From assembly GCA_013365325.1 (NCBI GenBank), contig JABVXV010000697.1:1-14026 (forward strand): a DNA stretch of 14,026 bases, read 5' to 3'. This DNA comes from Dipetalonema caudispina (taxonomy: Eukaryota; Nematoda; Chromadorea; Rhabditida; Onchocercidae). Both the position numbers and the translations under genes were made by a program. The notes beneath the pieces were generated by a model. It was not told the DNA's origin, searched no databases, and saw only the letters and a program-made list of their open reading frames with translations. Below, one piece after another: positions 1 through 7,115 of the stretch. Position 1 is the first letter of the stretch; each line of letters opens with the position of its first letter.

Positions 1-62
1 TTTTTTGCTTTTCTGTTATTCTTGAAACATTGGCATCTCATGACCGAAAAAAAAAAAAAAAA

Positions 63-82
63 GAAAGAAAGAAAGAAAGAAA
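63..82. repeat. (GAAA)5 microsatellite
   Basis: Five perfect GAAA units directly follow a 16-base A-run. It probably arose by slippage out of the poly(A) tract. No function is implied. Confidence 0.9.
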
Positions 83-190
83 TTAAAACTATTTAATTGT
101 GAGAAATAGCAATGAAGAAGTGTGTTTGTCGAATAGCTTTTTGCCATACAATTTTTATTCATTCAACAAAAATTCTTTTAAATTTCTTAC

Positions 191-224
191 CATCATATGT
201 CGTCCTATTGCCCTAATTATTATT
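191..224 (-). CDS. possible minus-strand micro-exon (34 nt)
   Basis: On the minus strand a segment of 34 nt lies between an acceptor ending AATTACAG and a donor reading GTAAGAAA. Only one frame is open: after one leading base it reads IIIRAIGRHMM, ending on a complete codon. The G+C of the core is higher than its surroundings. Pairs of splice-like motifs around a short open stretch are expected a few times by chance in a window this size, so this is weak. If real it would belong to a minus-strand gene and need an upstream exon that ends two bases into a codon. Confidence 0.2.
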
Positions 225-2064
225 CTGTAATTATCTATGCAAAAAACTAACTTTATTAACGATTTTTAACCATTCATCCAATGGCAATGTAATGCTTCTT
301 GTGTGAAATTAATTGGTACGAAAAAAAAAAAAAAAAAATGATATTGGATGATGAGAAAAAAAAAAAAAAAAATTCATTTTATTTTTGCTTTTTTTATTTA
401 AAATGAATATATTAAACATTAAAAAATTTCAAAAAAAAAAAGAAAAAAAGTATTTTCAATAAAATGAAATTTTATTTTGTTACAATTTTTTCATACCAAG
501 AGATTAATAATACAACATTTATTGGTAATGATAGCTTATGTGTAGAAAATAAATGGAATAATTATCATACTAACAATATTGTTAAATAACATAATCATTT
601 AAAAAAGGAAAAAAAAAAAACTTTTTTTTTTTTTGTACCATTGAAAAAATTTTGTTTAGGTTTTTAAAAAAAAAGAATTAAGATTTGTGTTGTAAATTAA
701 TTTTACTGACTAAAGTTTAAAATAAAATTTGAATGAAGATGGAATAAAATTTTTTATTCCTTTTCAAAAAAAAAAACAATTAAATAAAATTGAAATAGCA
801 AGAAAATAATGCATGGAAAATTTTTGGGTATTTAGAACTTGGACAATTTCATCCAATAATAGTATAAACATATTCTTTGGCATGATTCGAAAAATGTATT
901 GCTTTGAATAAATTAGAGAGAAGATAAAAAAAACAGTGCGAAATGTTAGCTTCTATGAAATATCATCAAGCAAGCTTTTATTCTTTTCCAACTTTTTTTC
1001 TTTTCATCCTTTCTAATTATGGCTAATTACTCCTTTTTAAAAATTTTTTTTTTCTCCAATATATTTGATAAAGTTTAAATTATTCGAAATTCTAACAGTT
1101 AAAGGTATAAAATAGCTCAGCATACAATTAATTGTAATTTTTGAATGAGAATTTTAGAAAATAATTGAACAAAAACGGAAATGCTTTATATAAATTTATT
1201 CAATTTTATAGCAATTATTTGTGTAAATTAATTTTTACAAAAAAAAAAAAATTTGCAATAATTTTTACGCAATAGATTTCAAACATTTTATTTACACGTA
1301 ATTTTACAAAATCATACAAATGAGTAACTTTTTCCATTTGTTTTATCTAAATTGTTACAGCAAATAATTATTGTTGTAGGGAATAATCATTGTTGCTGGA
1401 AATTTCAAGTAATATAATTTATAAGAGTAAATGATTACCAATTAAACGAAACAACTAGTAAAGCTTAACGAAGCGAAAAGAACTAATGATGTATTTAAAT
1501 ATGAATTTAACGCAAAATCAACAAAAAACATTTTGATTGAATATTAACAATTTGATATTTAGGCTCATCTATTGATGATTGAATCGCTAATTTAAATGTG
1601 ATGAATGAATAAAATTTTTGAATGTTGAAATGTTTCATTACACTAATATATATATACATATTACAGGATGTAAAAAATTTCTTTTTTGCTTTTATTGCTA
1701 TAACTATAGAAATGGGTAAGATGATTGAAATAAAAATTTAATACATGTATATGATATAAACAGTAATGATTTGTATGCAATTAAATTTACGACAAATACT
1801 CAACAAAATGTACGTTAAAGATAAATTATCTTCATAATAGATACCTTTATGGTTCAATATTTCAGGATAATAGAAAATAAGGTACGTTATTTGCTTCAAT
1901 GATTTGCATGTTTACAGTAACTAGTAAGTAAATATAAATGTAATTATTCCGGTATTTTTGTAAATAAACGGGAGGGAAAAAAAAAAAAAAATGCAAAACA
2001 AATACTATAGAGAATTTAATTCTATTTTAAATTTACTTTTTCTATGTATTCATTTTAATCTTAG

Positions 2065-2164
2065 CGAACGAAATGTTCCTAAAGAAAGCATGAAAAGTTT
2101 CATTTTTGAATTCCGGAAATTTGCCAAAGCTCTGATAAGAAAACTGAGACAACATCTGAAGTGA
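2065..2164 (+). CDS. possible terminal exon with basic amphipathic end
   Basis: A plus-strand acceptor (TTTTAATCTTAG) is followed by one base and then 32 open codons ending in TGA at 2162-2164. The other two frames are closed. The peptide starts ERNVPKES and ends KALIRKLRQHLK. Its last 25 residues alternate hydrophobic (F, I, L, A) and basic (K, R) residues with a helical periodicity, giving a strongly positive amphipathic helix. The segment is near 35% G+C over 2101-2160, above the background. No upstream exon in the right phase was found and no protein family is recognised. An open run of 32 codons alone is not significant here; the acceptor and composition are the support. Confidence 0.33.
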
Positions 2165-3120
2165 TTAATTAAGTATGTATGAAGGTTGAAAAGTGTATGA
2201 ATAAGTGTTATTTAAAGATAAGCAATTTTATGTATGCATATCAATCAGTACCAACGACAAATTACTATTAATGATTAAATTAATTGATATTCATACCATT
2301 GTTTTCGCATCAAATATTAGAGCTATTTCGATCATATTCATTTGCATCATCAAATGAAAAAAAAAAAATTTCTTTTTTTTTTCTTTCATTAAAAATGTTA
2401 CGCTAGAATAAGTAAAAAGATGTGAACAAGTTTGTTGGCATTTTTTTTTTTTTACTTCGTAAACTTTTCATCATTGTCCTACTTTTCAACAAAACTGCAT
2501 TATTTCGCTAGGACAAAATAAATCAATTATTCAAGTTTTCAACTTTCCAAAAGTAACGCAATGTTTCCAAAACAAAACCATTCATTCATCATAAAACATT
2601 AATTCTTAAGGTTATTTTTAAGATTCTCATCTTTTCAATGTAATACTTCCTACTATTATTATTACAATCATTTTACCTCATTTATTTATATTATCAATCA
2701 CATTATTGGTAAGGTAAAAGAAAAAAAAAAAAAAAAGATTTCTTTTTTTTTTTTTTTTTTTTTTTGAATATTATCTTAAAAATATAAAATTATTACAGTG
2801 AAATTTTGATTTCTTAATTTTTGATTTTTCAATTATTACAATCTTCTGAAAGCGTACATTTCAAATTGTTCGTTCCATTTTCATTCATTCAAAACTATCC
2901 ATTGTTGGAAAAAAAAGAAACACACAAACAAAAAAAGAAAAAAAAAGAGAAATGGATTCATTGATTAGTTCATTGTGACTTAAAAAATTTTTTACTCATT
3001 TCAAAATTTTTTGTCGTATTTTCGTTCAAAGTTTACAGATTCTCAACCATAACTTGTAATACAGCAATATTTTGGATAAAATATTAATTATTAATTAATG
3101 AATGATAATTATTTTATGAC
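2165..3120. other. AT-rich stretch without a supported gene
   Basis: This stretch contains A/T-run pairs at 2357-2386 and 2721-2765, a T12 run near 2442 and ordinary AT-rich DNA. A minus-strand open stretch near 2292-2355 ends at a GTATGA donor-like site but lacks a usable acceptor. Nothing is called in it. Confidence 0.5.
2721..2765. repeat. A16 / T23 inverted homopolymer pair
   Basis: Sixteen A are followed by the six bases GATTTC and then 23 T. The two arms could fold back almost perfectly into an A:T hairpin, or reflect two slippage-prone runs. Smaller copies of the same A-then-T layout occur at 609-634, 2357-2386, 5501-5530 and 9079-9097. Confidence 0.85.
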
Positions 3121-3235
3121 AGTTTAAGGAGAGAAAGAAAGAAAGGGAGAGAGAAAAATAAAGACGAAAACAAAAAAAAAAAGAAAAAAAAAAATAAAAT
3201 AAAAGGGAGAAAAAGAAATTATTCAGCAATGCTTG
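3121..3235. repeat. homopurine tract
   Basis: For about 100 bases the plus strand is almost entirely A and G: GAAA and GAGA blocks and two A11 runs, with only a handful of pyrimidines. Long purine/pyrimidine tracts can adopt triplex structures and often lie in introns or flanking regions. It ends at the ATTATTCAG acceptor-like site that opens the G+C island. Confidence 0.7.
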
Positions 3236-3353
3236 CACTACTGAATGTTGGGTAATGCAACAACAAGTTGCACAACCAACGATCGATGCGCAATATGCAT
3301 GCATCGCTTCTTGTGGTCGCAAATTTGGAATGTTAACCGGTTTTATTTTATAG
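3227..3353 (+). CDS. probable terminal exon, cysteine-rich, twin CX3C pattern
   Basis: This is the sharpest composition outlier in the window: about 45% G+C and many CpG over 3241-3340, against a background in the low twenties. A plus-strand acceptor (GAAATTATTCAG) is followed by one base, 41 open codons and TAG at 3351-3353. The peptide begins NACTTECW and contains CTTEC, 17 residues, then CIASC followed by GRKFGM. Two CX3C pairs are the hallmark of small Tim chaperones and of helical-hairpin peptides, but the sequence matches neither clearly, so no function is assigned. A weak donor (GTTTTA) at 3339 could end the exon earlier. The minus strand is also open across the island, with several cysteines, but has no good splice borders there. 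No upstream exon was identified. Confidence 0.42.
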
Positions 3354-3624
3354 TATTTTCTCTTTTTTTTTTTTTCTAACTTTTGAAATTTCAATAATTT
3401 TTATAAGTACTTTAAATTTTAAAAGAATTTTTTAGTGGGAATTTTTTTAATAAAATAAAATTCATTCATACATTTTATTATAATCAAATTATTTCAAAAA
3501 AAATTTTTTTTCTTTTATTATTTCACAAAATTTTGCAAAAAGATAAAAACAATAAAAGCAAATAAAGACTGAAATTTCGAATCTTTTATTTCGGAGAAAA
3601 TGAAAAGGAAAAAATATTGGATGA

Positions 3625-3762
3625 ATGACAGATGAAGTAACAATGATGGTCCTCAGGAGAGGTAATGCATTTCCGTTTTTAAAGGTCACTCACTCACTTG
3701 AATCCGAACACCATACATATCATCCACCTTTCAATCTTCCTTTCCTTTTCCTGAAAAGATGA
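3625..3762 (+). CDS. small ORF of 45 codons, uncertain
   Basis: An ATG at 3625, directly after an in-frame TGA, opens 45 codons to TGA at 3760-3762. The product begins MTDEVTMMVLRRGNAFPFLK, has a His/Pro-containing middle and ends PFNLPFLFLKR. The segment is about 39% G+C, which supports something selected here. Alternatively the ORF is cut by a weak donor after the AAG codon at 3682-3684 (GTCACT). The opposite strand carries a competing exon candidate at 3698-3750, and at most one of them is likely to be real. No family is recognised. Confidence 0.25.
   Translation: MTDEVTMMVLRRGNAFPFLKVTHSLESEHHTYHPPFNLPFLFLKR
3698..3750 (-). CDS. possible minus-strand exon (53 nt)
   Basis: On the minus strand a textbook nematode-type acceptor (CATCTTTTCAG) precedes a segment in which only one frame is open: EKERKIERWMICMVFGF, ending two bases into a codon at a GTGAGTGAG donor. 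If the donor is not used, the frame stops at once with AAG TGA, giving a terminal exon. The splice borders are better than those of the plus-strand ORF covering the same bases. No protein family is recognised. Confidence 0.3.
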
Positions 3763-3763
3763 A

Positions 3764-3789
3764 AGAGAGAGAGAGAGAGAGAGAGAGAG
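3764..3789. repeat. (AG)13 microsatellite
   Basis: Thirteen perfect AG units continue into a looser GA-rich purine stretch to about 3830. It lies just upstream, on the minus strand, of the acceptor for the exon candidate at 3698-3750, where its complement would form a CT-rich polypyrimidine tract. Confidence 0.95.
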
Positions 3790-3837
3790 GAAGAGAAAAA
3801 GAGAGAAAGGAATGGCGATACGAAAACTGAGAATTTA

Positions 3838-3859
3838 TATCCATTGTTAATAATGGATA
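3838..3859. repeat. perfect 8-bp stem-loop
   Basis: TATCCATT and AATGGATA flank the six-base loop GTTAAT. A perfect 8-bp stem with a short loop could be a chance event in 14 kb, but it sits inside the raised-G+C block. It is not followed by a T-run, and bacterial-type termination does not apply here. Confidence 0.7.
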
Positions 3860-3961
3860 GCATCATTTTTATATCGTACATCTAAATTATATCACCGTGA
3901 GAGAAAGAAAAAAAAAAAACTGAATCGAAACAATGCTAAAAATTGACCAATCACTTTTTAG

Positions 3962-4018
3962 CACTACTCGAAGACCTTCAATATGATCGGTAATGTTACC
4001 TATCTATCCTTCCAAATG
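3962..4018 (+). CDS. possible internal exon (57 nt, phase 0-0)
   Basis: A plus-strand acceptor (CAATCACTTTTTAG) and a donor (ATG|GTAAGAAAG) bound exactly 19 codons. Only the first frame is open and reads HYSKTFNMIGNVTYLSFQM. It starts and ends on codon borders. An 81-nt intron (4019-4099) could join it in phase to the acceptor in the first tandem-repeat unit. Upstream, a 65-nt intron starting GTGAGA at 3897 could join it to a short open segment before 3897. The segment is about 40% G+C. No family is recognised. Confidence 0.33.
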
Positions 4019-4126
4019 GTAAGAAAGATAAATGAAGCAAACAAAAAGGATGATTAATAAAGAGAACCTTACCGAACACGAAAATTTCGTATCATTCAGC
4101 TTGAAGTACCCATCAGTACTATCAGA
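4004..4126 (-). CDS. minus-strand open segment with a membrane-like stretch
   Basis: On the minus strand 40 codons are open before TAG at 4004-4006. They start SDSTDGYFKLNDTKFSC, pass through the hydrophobic stretch FSLLIILFVCFIYLSY, which is long enough for one membrane segment, and end HLEG. There is no ATG and no good acceptor. A GTAAGG donor-like site lies inside it, so the hydrophobic part may be only intron. It overlaps plus-strand candidates and is listed as the weaker alternative. Confidence 0.12.
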   Translation of the reverse strand, partial: SDSTDGYFKLNDTKFSCSVRFSLLIILFVCFIYLSYHLEG

Positions 4127-4232
4127 TCATTCAGTTTGAAGTACCTGTTAGAACTATCTGATCATTTAGCTTGAGATAATCCTCAAATACAGTTGGATCA
4201 TTTAGTTTGAAATAGTTCTCAGTACTACTGAG
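4091..4232. repeat. four-copy 35-36 bp degenerate tandem repeat
   Basis: Units start at 4091, 4126, 4161 and 4197 (35, 35, 36 and 36 bp). Each opens with ATCATTYAGYTTGA and then diverges around a loose AGTACY..TCAGTACTA core; a fifth unit fades out after ATCTCCTAG. The start of every unit, TCATTCAG or TCATTTAG, looks like a 3' splice site. Because 35 is not a multiple of three, the units would be read in changing frames if translated. Mutational spread between copies suggests an old duplication. Confidence 0.85.
4100..4174 (+). CDS. possible terminal exon inside the tandem repeat
   Basis: The first repeat unit supplies the acceptor (CGTATCATTCAG). From there 24 codons are open in phase 0, beginning LEVPISTIRSFSLKYLLEL, to TGA at 4172-4174. 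It joins in phase to the exon candidate at 3962-4018 through an 81-nt GTAAGA..TTCAG intron, a common size in nematodes. The support is splice geometry only. The reading frame runs over two repeat units in different frames, which argues against long-term selection on the peptide. Confidence 0.22.
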   Translation, partial: LEVPISTIRSFSLKYLLELSDHLA

Positions 4233-4279
4233 ATCTCCTAGTGATATTGCTATTTAATCGCATATCTAATTTCCCAAAA

Positions 4280-4321
4280 CTCATGATACAAATCGTTTTA
4301 ACCGATCACCTAATTCATGAG
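4280..4321. repeat. nested inverted repeat
   Basis: CTCATGA at 4280-4286 pairs with TCATGAG at 4315-4321, and a smaller ATCG/CGAT pair lies between them. The arms are 7 bp and the loop is 28 bases, so this is a weak structure unless it is conserved. Confidence 0.45.
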
Positions 4322-4440
4322 TCTAATGGATAACTTTATCGTCAGTTCTATGCCATCATATAGGAAATAAGTTGAACATTTTCTCTTATGCATTTCGATA
4401 AGATAGGTATCTGCAGTAAGATTTTGCGAAGATTAGATAA

Positions 4441-4863
<423 letters not shown>

Positions 4864-5097
4864 GTTATCCTTATTGTATCAATAAAATTATTATCATAGA
4901 GCATGTATAATAATAGTTCACTAGATTCTATTGAATATTTAAATTCAAGAAAATAACTGTATGAGGAAGAAGAAGAGGAAAATGAAAGAGATAACAATAA
5001 CTTTTCATTAAATTTATTTTTTTAATAAAGTGAGAAAATTTCGTTATTATAATTTAACTCACAATGAAGCGCAGAAAAATAAATGAGTGAAGTTTGA
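4864..5097. other. AT-rich stretch before the small secreted-type ORF
   Basis: This stretch is short and AT-rich with a small GAGGAAGAAGAAGAGG purine patch. A CGCAG acceptor-like site at 5069-5073 and a five-codon upstream ATG frame at 5083 lie just ahead of the ORF at 5098. No promoter can be recognised at this composition. Confidence 0.4.
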
Positions 5098-5322
5098 ATG
5101 AAACAATGGAATGAATTTGACAAAAATATAGTAATGGTAATGAAATTTTGGATCAAATGCTTCCTTTTAATCGTACCGTGTTTCGTGTTTTTTCATTTAT
5201 CGTCTATTTCTTCTGCTTCCTCCTCCTTTACCAAACAAAAAAAAAAAAAAAAAGGAAAAAGTGAAAAGAGAGAAAACGATAATCCCGAAGATCCTGATCA
5301 ACCTGATGGAATAATTCGATAG
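5098..5322 (+). CDS. small ORF, putative signal peptide and charged tail
   Basis: This ORF has 74 codons from ATG 5098 (an in-frame TGA directly precedes it) to TAG at 5320-5322. The likelier functional starts are M13 (5134) or M15 (5140). From M15 the protein opens MKFWIKC, continues with a hydrophobic core (FLLIVPCFVFF) and a Ser/Ala-rich end (SSISSASSS), a good signal-peptide layout. The mature part would be about 30 residues, lysine-rich then acidic, ending NPEDPDQPDGIIR. The lysines come from a 17-base A-run at 5237-5253 in the reading frame, a place where polymerase slippage would shift the frame. The tail is richer in G+C than its surroundings and looks coding. It may be a whole gene or a first exon. 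No known family is recognised, and it could be a chance ORF. Confidence 0.42.
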   Translation: MKQWNEFDKNIVMVMKFWIKCFLLIVPCFVFFHLSSISSASSSFTKQKKKKKGKSEKRENDNPEDPDQPDGIIR

Positions 5323-5870
5323 TTTCGAGGAAAAAAACTTTCAAATTTCATCACCAAAATATATCTTCTGTTAAAGCTAACTTCACATGATAAGGTAAAA
5401 CGATAGAATATAAAAGATTTAAAAAAATAAAAAAACGAAAAAACTTGCAAAAATTTCGATAAACACATTTTATTTCCATTGCTATGATGGAAACGAATTT
5501 AAAAAAAAAAAAAAAAAATTTTTTTTTTTCAAATAAACCTCAAAAAAAGGGCAAAATTGGGAAATATTTTCAAGCGGAAGCTTAATTTACTTAACTTATA
5601 TGTAAGTTTGTTTATTTCTTTTTCTTTTTTTTTTTTTTCAAAAAAAAAAAGATTATTAATGGCTCATCGCTGATTGCATTTTATTTTTTCTTACTTTCTG
5701 GATGACATTTGCTGTGTATCAAAAAAAACAAATAAAAAAAAAAAAAAAAATTAGGATGCAAGCAAATGAATCCTTCAAATTACATTTATAATTCTTTATT
5801 AAATTATAAACAATTATAAATGATACTTGTAACAATGAAATCATAAATAGCGCTGAATGAAATTTTTCAG
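5323..5870. other. AT-rich, homopolymer-rich stretch
   Basis: This stretch holds A/T-run pairs at 5501-5530 and 5627-5650, an A16 run near 5735 and no supported gene. A 17-base segment on the minus strand near 5680-5700 sits between CACAG and GTAAGA, but micro-exons that short are not credible without transcripts. Confidence 0.5.
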
Positions 5871-5872
5871 AA

Positions 5873-5903
<31 letters not shown>

Positions 5904-6101
5904 TGGATTAATTTTGTTTTTTATAAATTAAACAGAAAGATAATAGGAATGAAAGAAGGCAAAAATCTATTTCTAAAGACCAATAAACAGAAAGTGCCAA
6001 TATCGTTTCCACGGAATCATGAAATTAGAACTATCGGAATATTACAGTTTTTTTTATGGAATTATAGGATCAGAATTGCTATGACATTACTGTTTCAATG
6101 A
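5871..6101 (+). CDS. stop-free segment after a good acceptor, uncertain
   Basis: An acceptor ATTTTTCAG (ending 5870) is followed in phase 0 by an open frame to TGA at 6099-6101. The first part is KIF followed by eight lysines from a 24-base A-run (5880-5903). The first Met is at 5949 and begins a 50-residue peptide MKEGKNLFLKTNKQKVPISF, with a later RTIGILQFFLWNYRIR stretch. The length, about 76 codons, is near what chance allows at this composition and the A-run contributes free codons. The acceptor is the main support. No family is recognised. Confidence 0.22.
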
Positions 6102-6624
6102 AATAGTTAAAAACCTAATCAATAATAACAGTAAATCAATGTAGTGATCCTCTGGTCAATAGACAAAATGAATTTATCACAATTTATTTCTTTACTTTTT
6201 TTTTTTTTTACCGTTTGCTCTTTTATTAAAAACTCATAAATAAGCGTAATAAACAATGGACATTTTTCCACTTACGAAGAGATACGCTACGCTGAATTAT
6301 TGGATTTCAACAATTTTCATAATCACTATAACATTAGTATGATAATGAAATGATTTTACCAAATTATTACCACTACTAGAAGTAATCATCTCATTCCCGA
6401 GATATCACAATGGATTAATTTGCGGTATAACTTAAAACATCTCAAATATCTCCATATCGCTGATCATGTATCACTTCTTATTATTTGATATTTTGGCATT
6501 ATCTTAACAATGAAAATAAATCTACGTATGAATAAAATGGCAAAAAGAAAAAGTCACTAATAAAAAAATGAACTTTATAATAGAAAAAAAAAAAAAAAGT
6601 AAGAAATGAGTATTTGAAGTTTAA
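6102..6624. other. region with short open stretches, no firm gene
   Basis: The plus strand holds a 28-codon ATG frame at 6256-6342 with a membrane-like end, and a 44-codon stop-free frame without ATG at 6354-6488 that contains SQWINLRYNLKHLKYLHIAD. G+C is mildly raised from 6255 to 6480. Both lengths are expected by chance, so neither is called. A minus-strand micro-exon candidate is listed separately. Confidence 0.4.
6276..6291 (-). CDS. 16-nt micro-exon candidate
   Basis: On the minus strand CCAATAATTCAG precedes 16 bases that are followed by the consensus donor GTAAGTGG. One frame reads VAYLF. The donor is one of the best in the window, but exons of 16 nt are rare and this pairing may be accidental. 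Confidence 0.1.
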
Positions 6625-6867
6625 GATTACACTAAGCCTAAAAGTGTTAATTTTTCGAAATTTCAAAACTTTCGTACAATTGTCGTAAAGAGGAAATTAT
6701 GCGAAGAGTTAGAAGAAATGTGCGGATGGAATGATAGAGTCTTTATATTCTTCATTAAACATAAAAAGCATGAGAATATTCAGAATGTGAAATTACAGTT
6801 CTTCAAAACTGGTTTAAATATGTCCGAGCATTTATGTAACCTAATAAAGAAACCTTTGTACTTCTAA
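6625..6867 (+). CDS. 80-codon open frame without early ATG, unassigned
   Basis: The frame opens right after TAA and runs 80 codons to TAA at 6865-6867. The first Met is codon 32. The peptide has a balanced composition, for example RKLCEELEEMCGWNDRVF in the middle and GLNMSEHLCNLIKKPLYF at the end, and the local G+C is about 31%. It is the longest stop-free run in the window not made of low-complexity sequence. About one such run is expected by chance. It could be an exon, for instance with the acceptors ATATTCAG at 6776-6783 or AATTACAG at 6791-6798, or a relic of a mobile element. No family is recognised. Confidence 0.25.
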   Translation, partial: DYTKPKSVNFSKFQNFRTIVVKRKLCEELEEMCGWNDRVFIFFIKHKKHENIQNVKLQFFKTGLNMSEHLCNLIKKPLYF

Positions 6868-7060
6868 CCATTAATGCATTCCAATTGGTTCATACAAATA
6901 CTCTCTTATTTAATTAAAAAGTTTTAAAATGTGAAAAGATAATGGAAGAAGTCTTAGGAAAAAAAAAGAAAAAAAGGAAGAAATGAAACATTTTGCAATT
7001 AAAAAACTTTTAAATATACAAAAAAAAAAAAAAAAAAGAGAAAAAAAACTGAAATTTTAC

Positions 7061-7115
7061 ATCTGTCAATTGACGATAATAATTGTTTTCATTTCTCAAT
7101 CCATCAATTTTTGAT
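7061..7115 (-). CDS. weak minus-strand exon candidate (55 nt)
   Basis: On the minus strand a CACTAATAAG acceptor, non-standard because of AAG but with a CTAAT branch-like motif, and a GTAAAA donor bound one base plus 18 codons reading SKIDGLRNENNYYRQLTD. The residues resemble a coiled coil. The acceptor is poor and the frame continues open into poly(T), so confidence is low. Confidence 0.12.

Larger units (their letters stand above)
1..2064. other. AT-rich non-coding stretch with homopolymers
   Basis: This stretch has no convincing gene. It holds A-runs of 11-18 bases near 47, 321, 356, 431, 609, 766, 1239 and 1977, an A-run directly followed by a T-run at 609-634, and scattered TA-rich DNA. 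Isolated splice-like sequences occur, such as TTACAG near 1664 and ATTTCAG near 1864 followed by GTACGT and GTAAGT, but the segments between them have stops in the frames that matter. The composition is what one expects of intron or intergenic DNA. Confidence 0.6.
3600..4440. other. G+C-raised block with overlapping exon candidates
   Basis: Lines in this block run at about 32-42% G+C, well above the neighbours. It contains open frames on both strands, the (AG)13 run, two inverted repeats and a four-copy tandem repeat. The block could be a compact set of exons, a decayed mobile element, or a conserved regulatory segment. The individual candidates are listed separately. Confidence 0.6.

Noticed and set aside
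1865..1923. Possible short exon between ATTTCAG and GTACGT or GTAAGT
   Set aside because: All frames of the longer version contain stops; the 16-nt version cannot be joined in phase to the exon at 2065.
3330..3345. GGTTAACATTCC on the minus strand, resembling a tRNA B box
   Set aside because: No A box, no cloverleaf and no acceptor stem around it.
3095..3394. 99-codon minus-strand ATG frame with Lys/Phe-rich ends
   Set aside because: Both ends are translated homopolymer and purine tracts; only the middle overlaps the G+C island, where the plus strand has the better splice border and stop.
3489..3689. 66-codon minus-strand ATG frame
   Set aside because: Phe/Ile/Lys-rich background composition over most of its length, with no supporting splice or start signals; only its first residues fall in the raised-G+C block.
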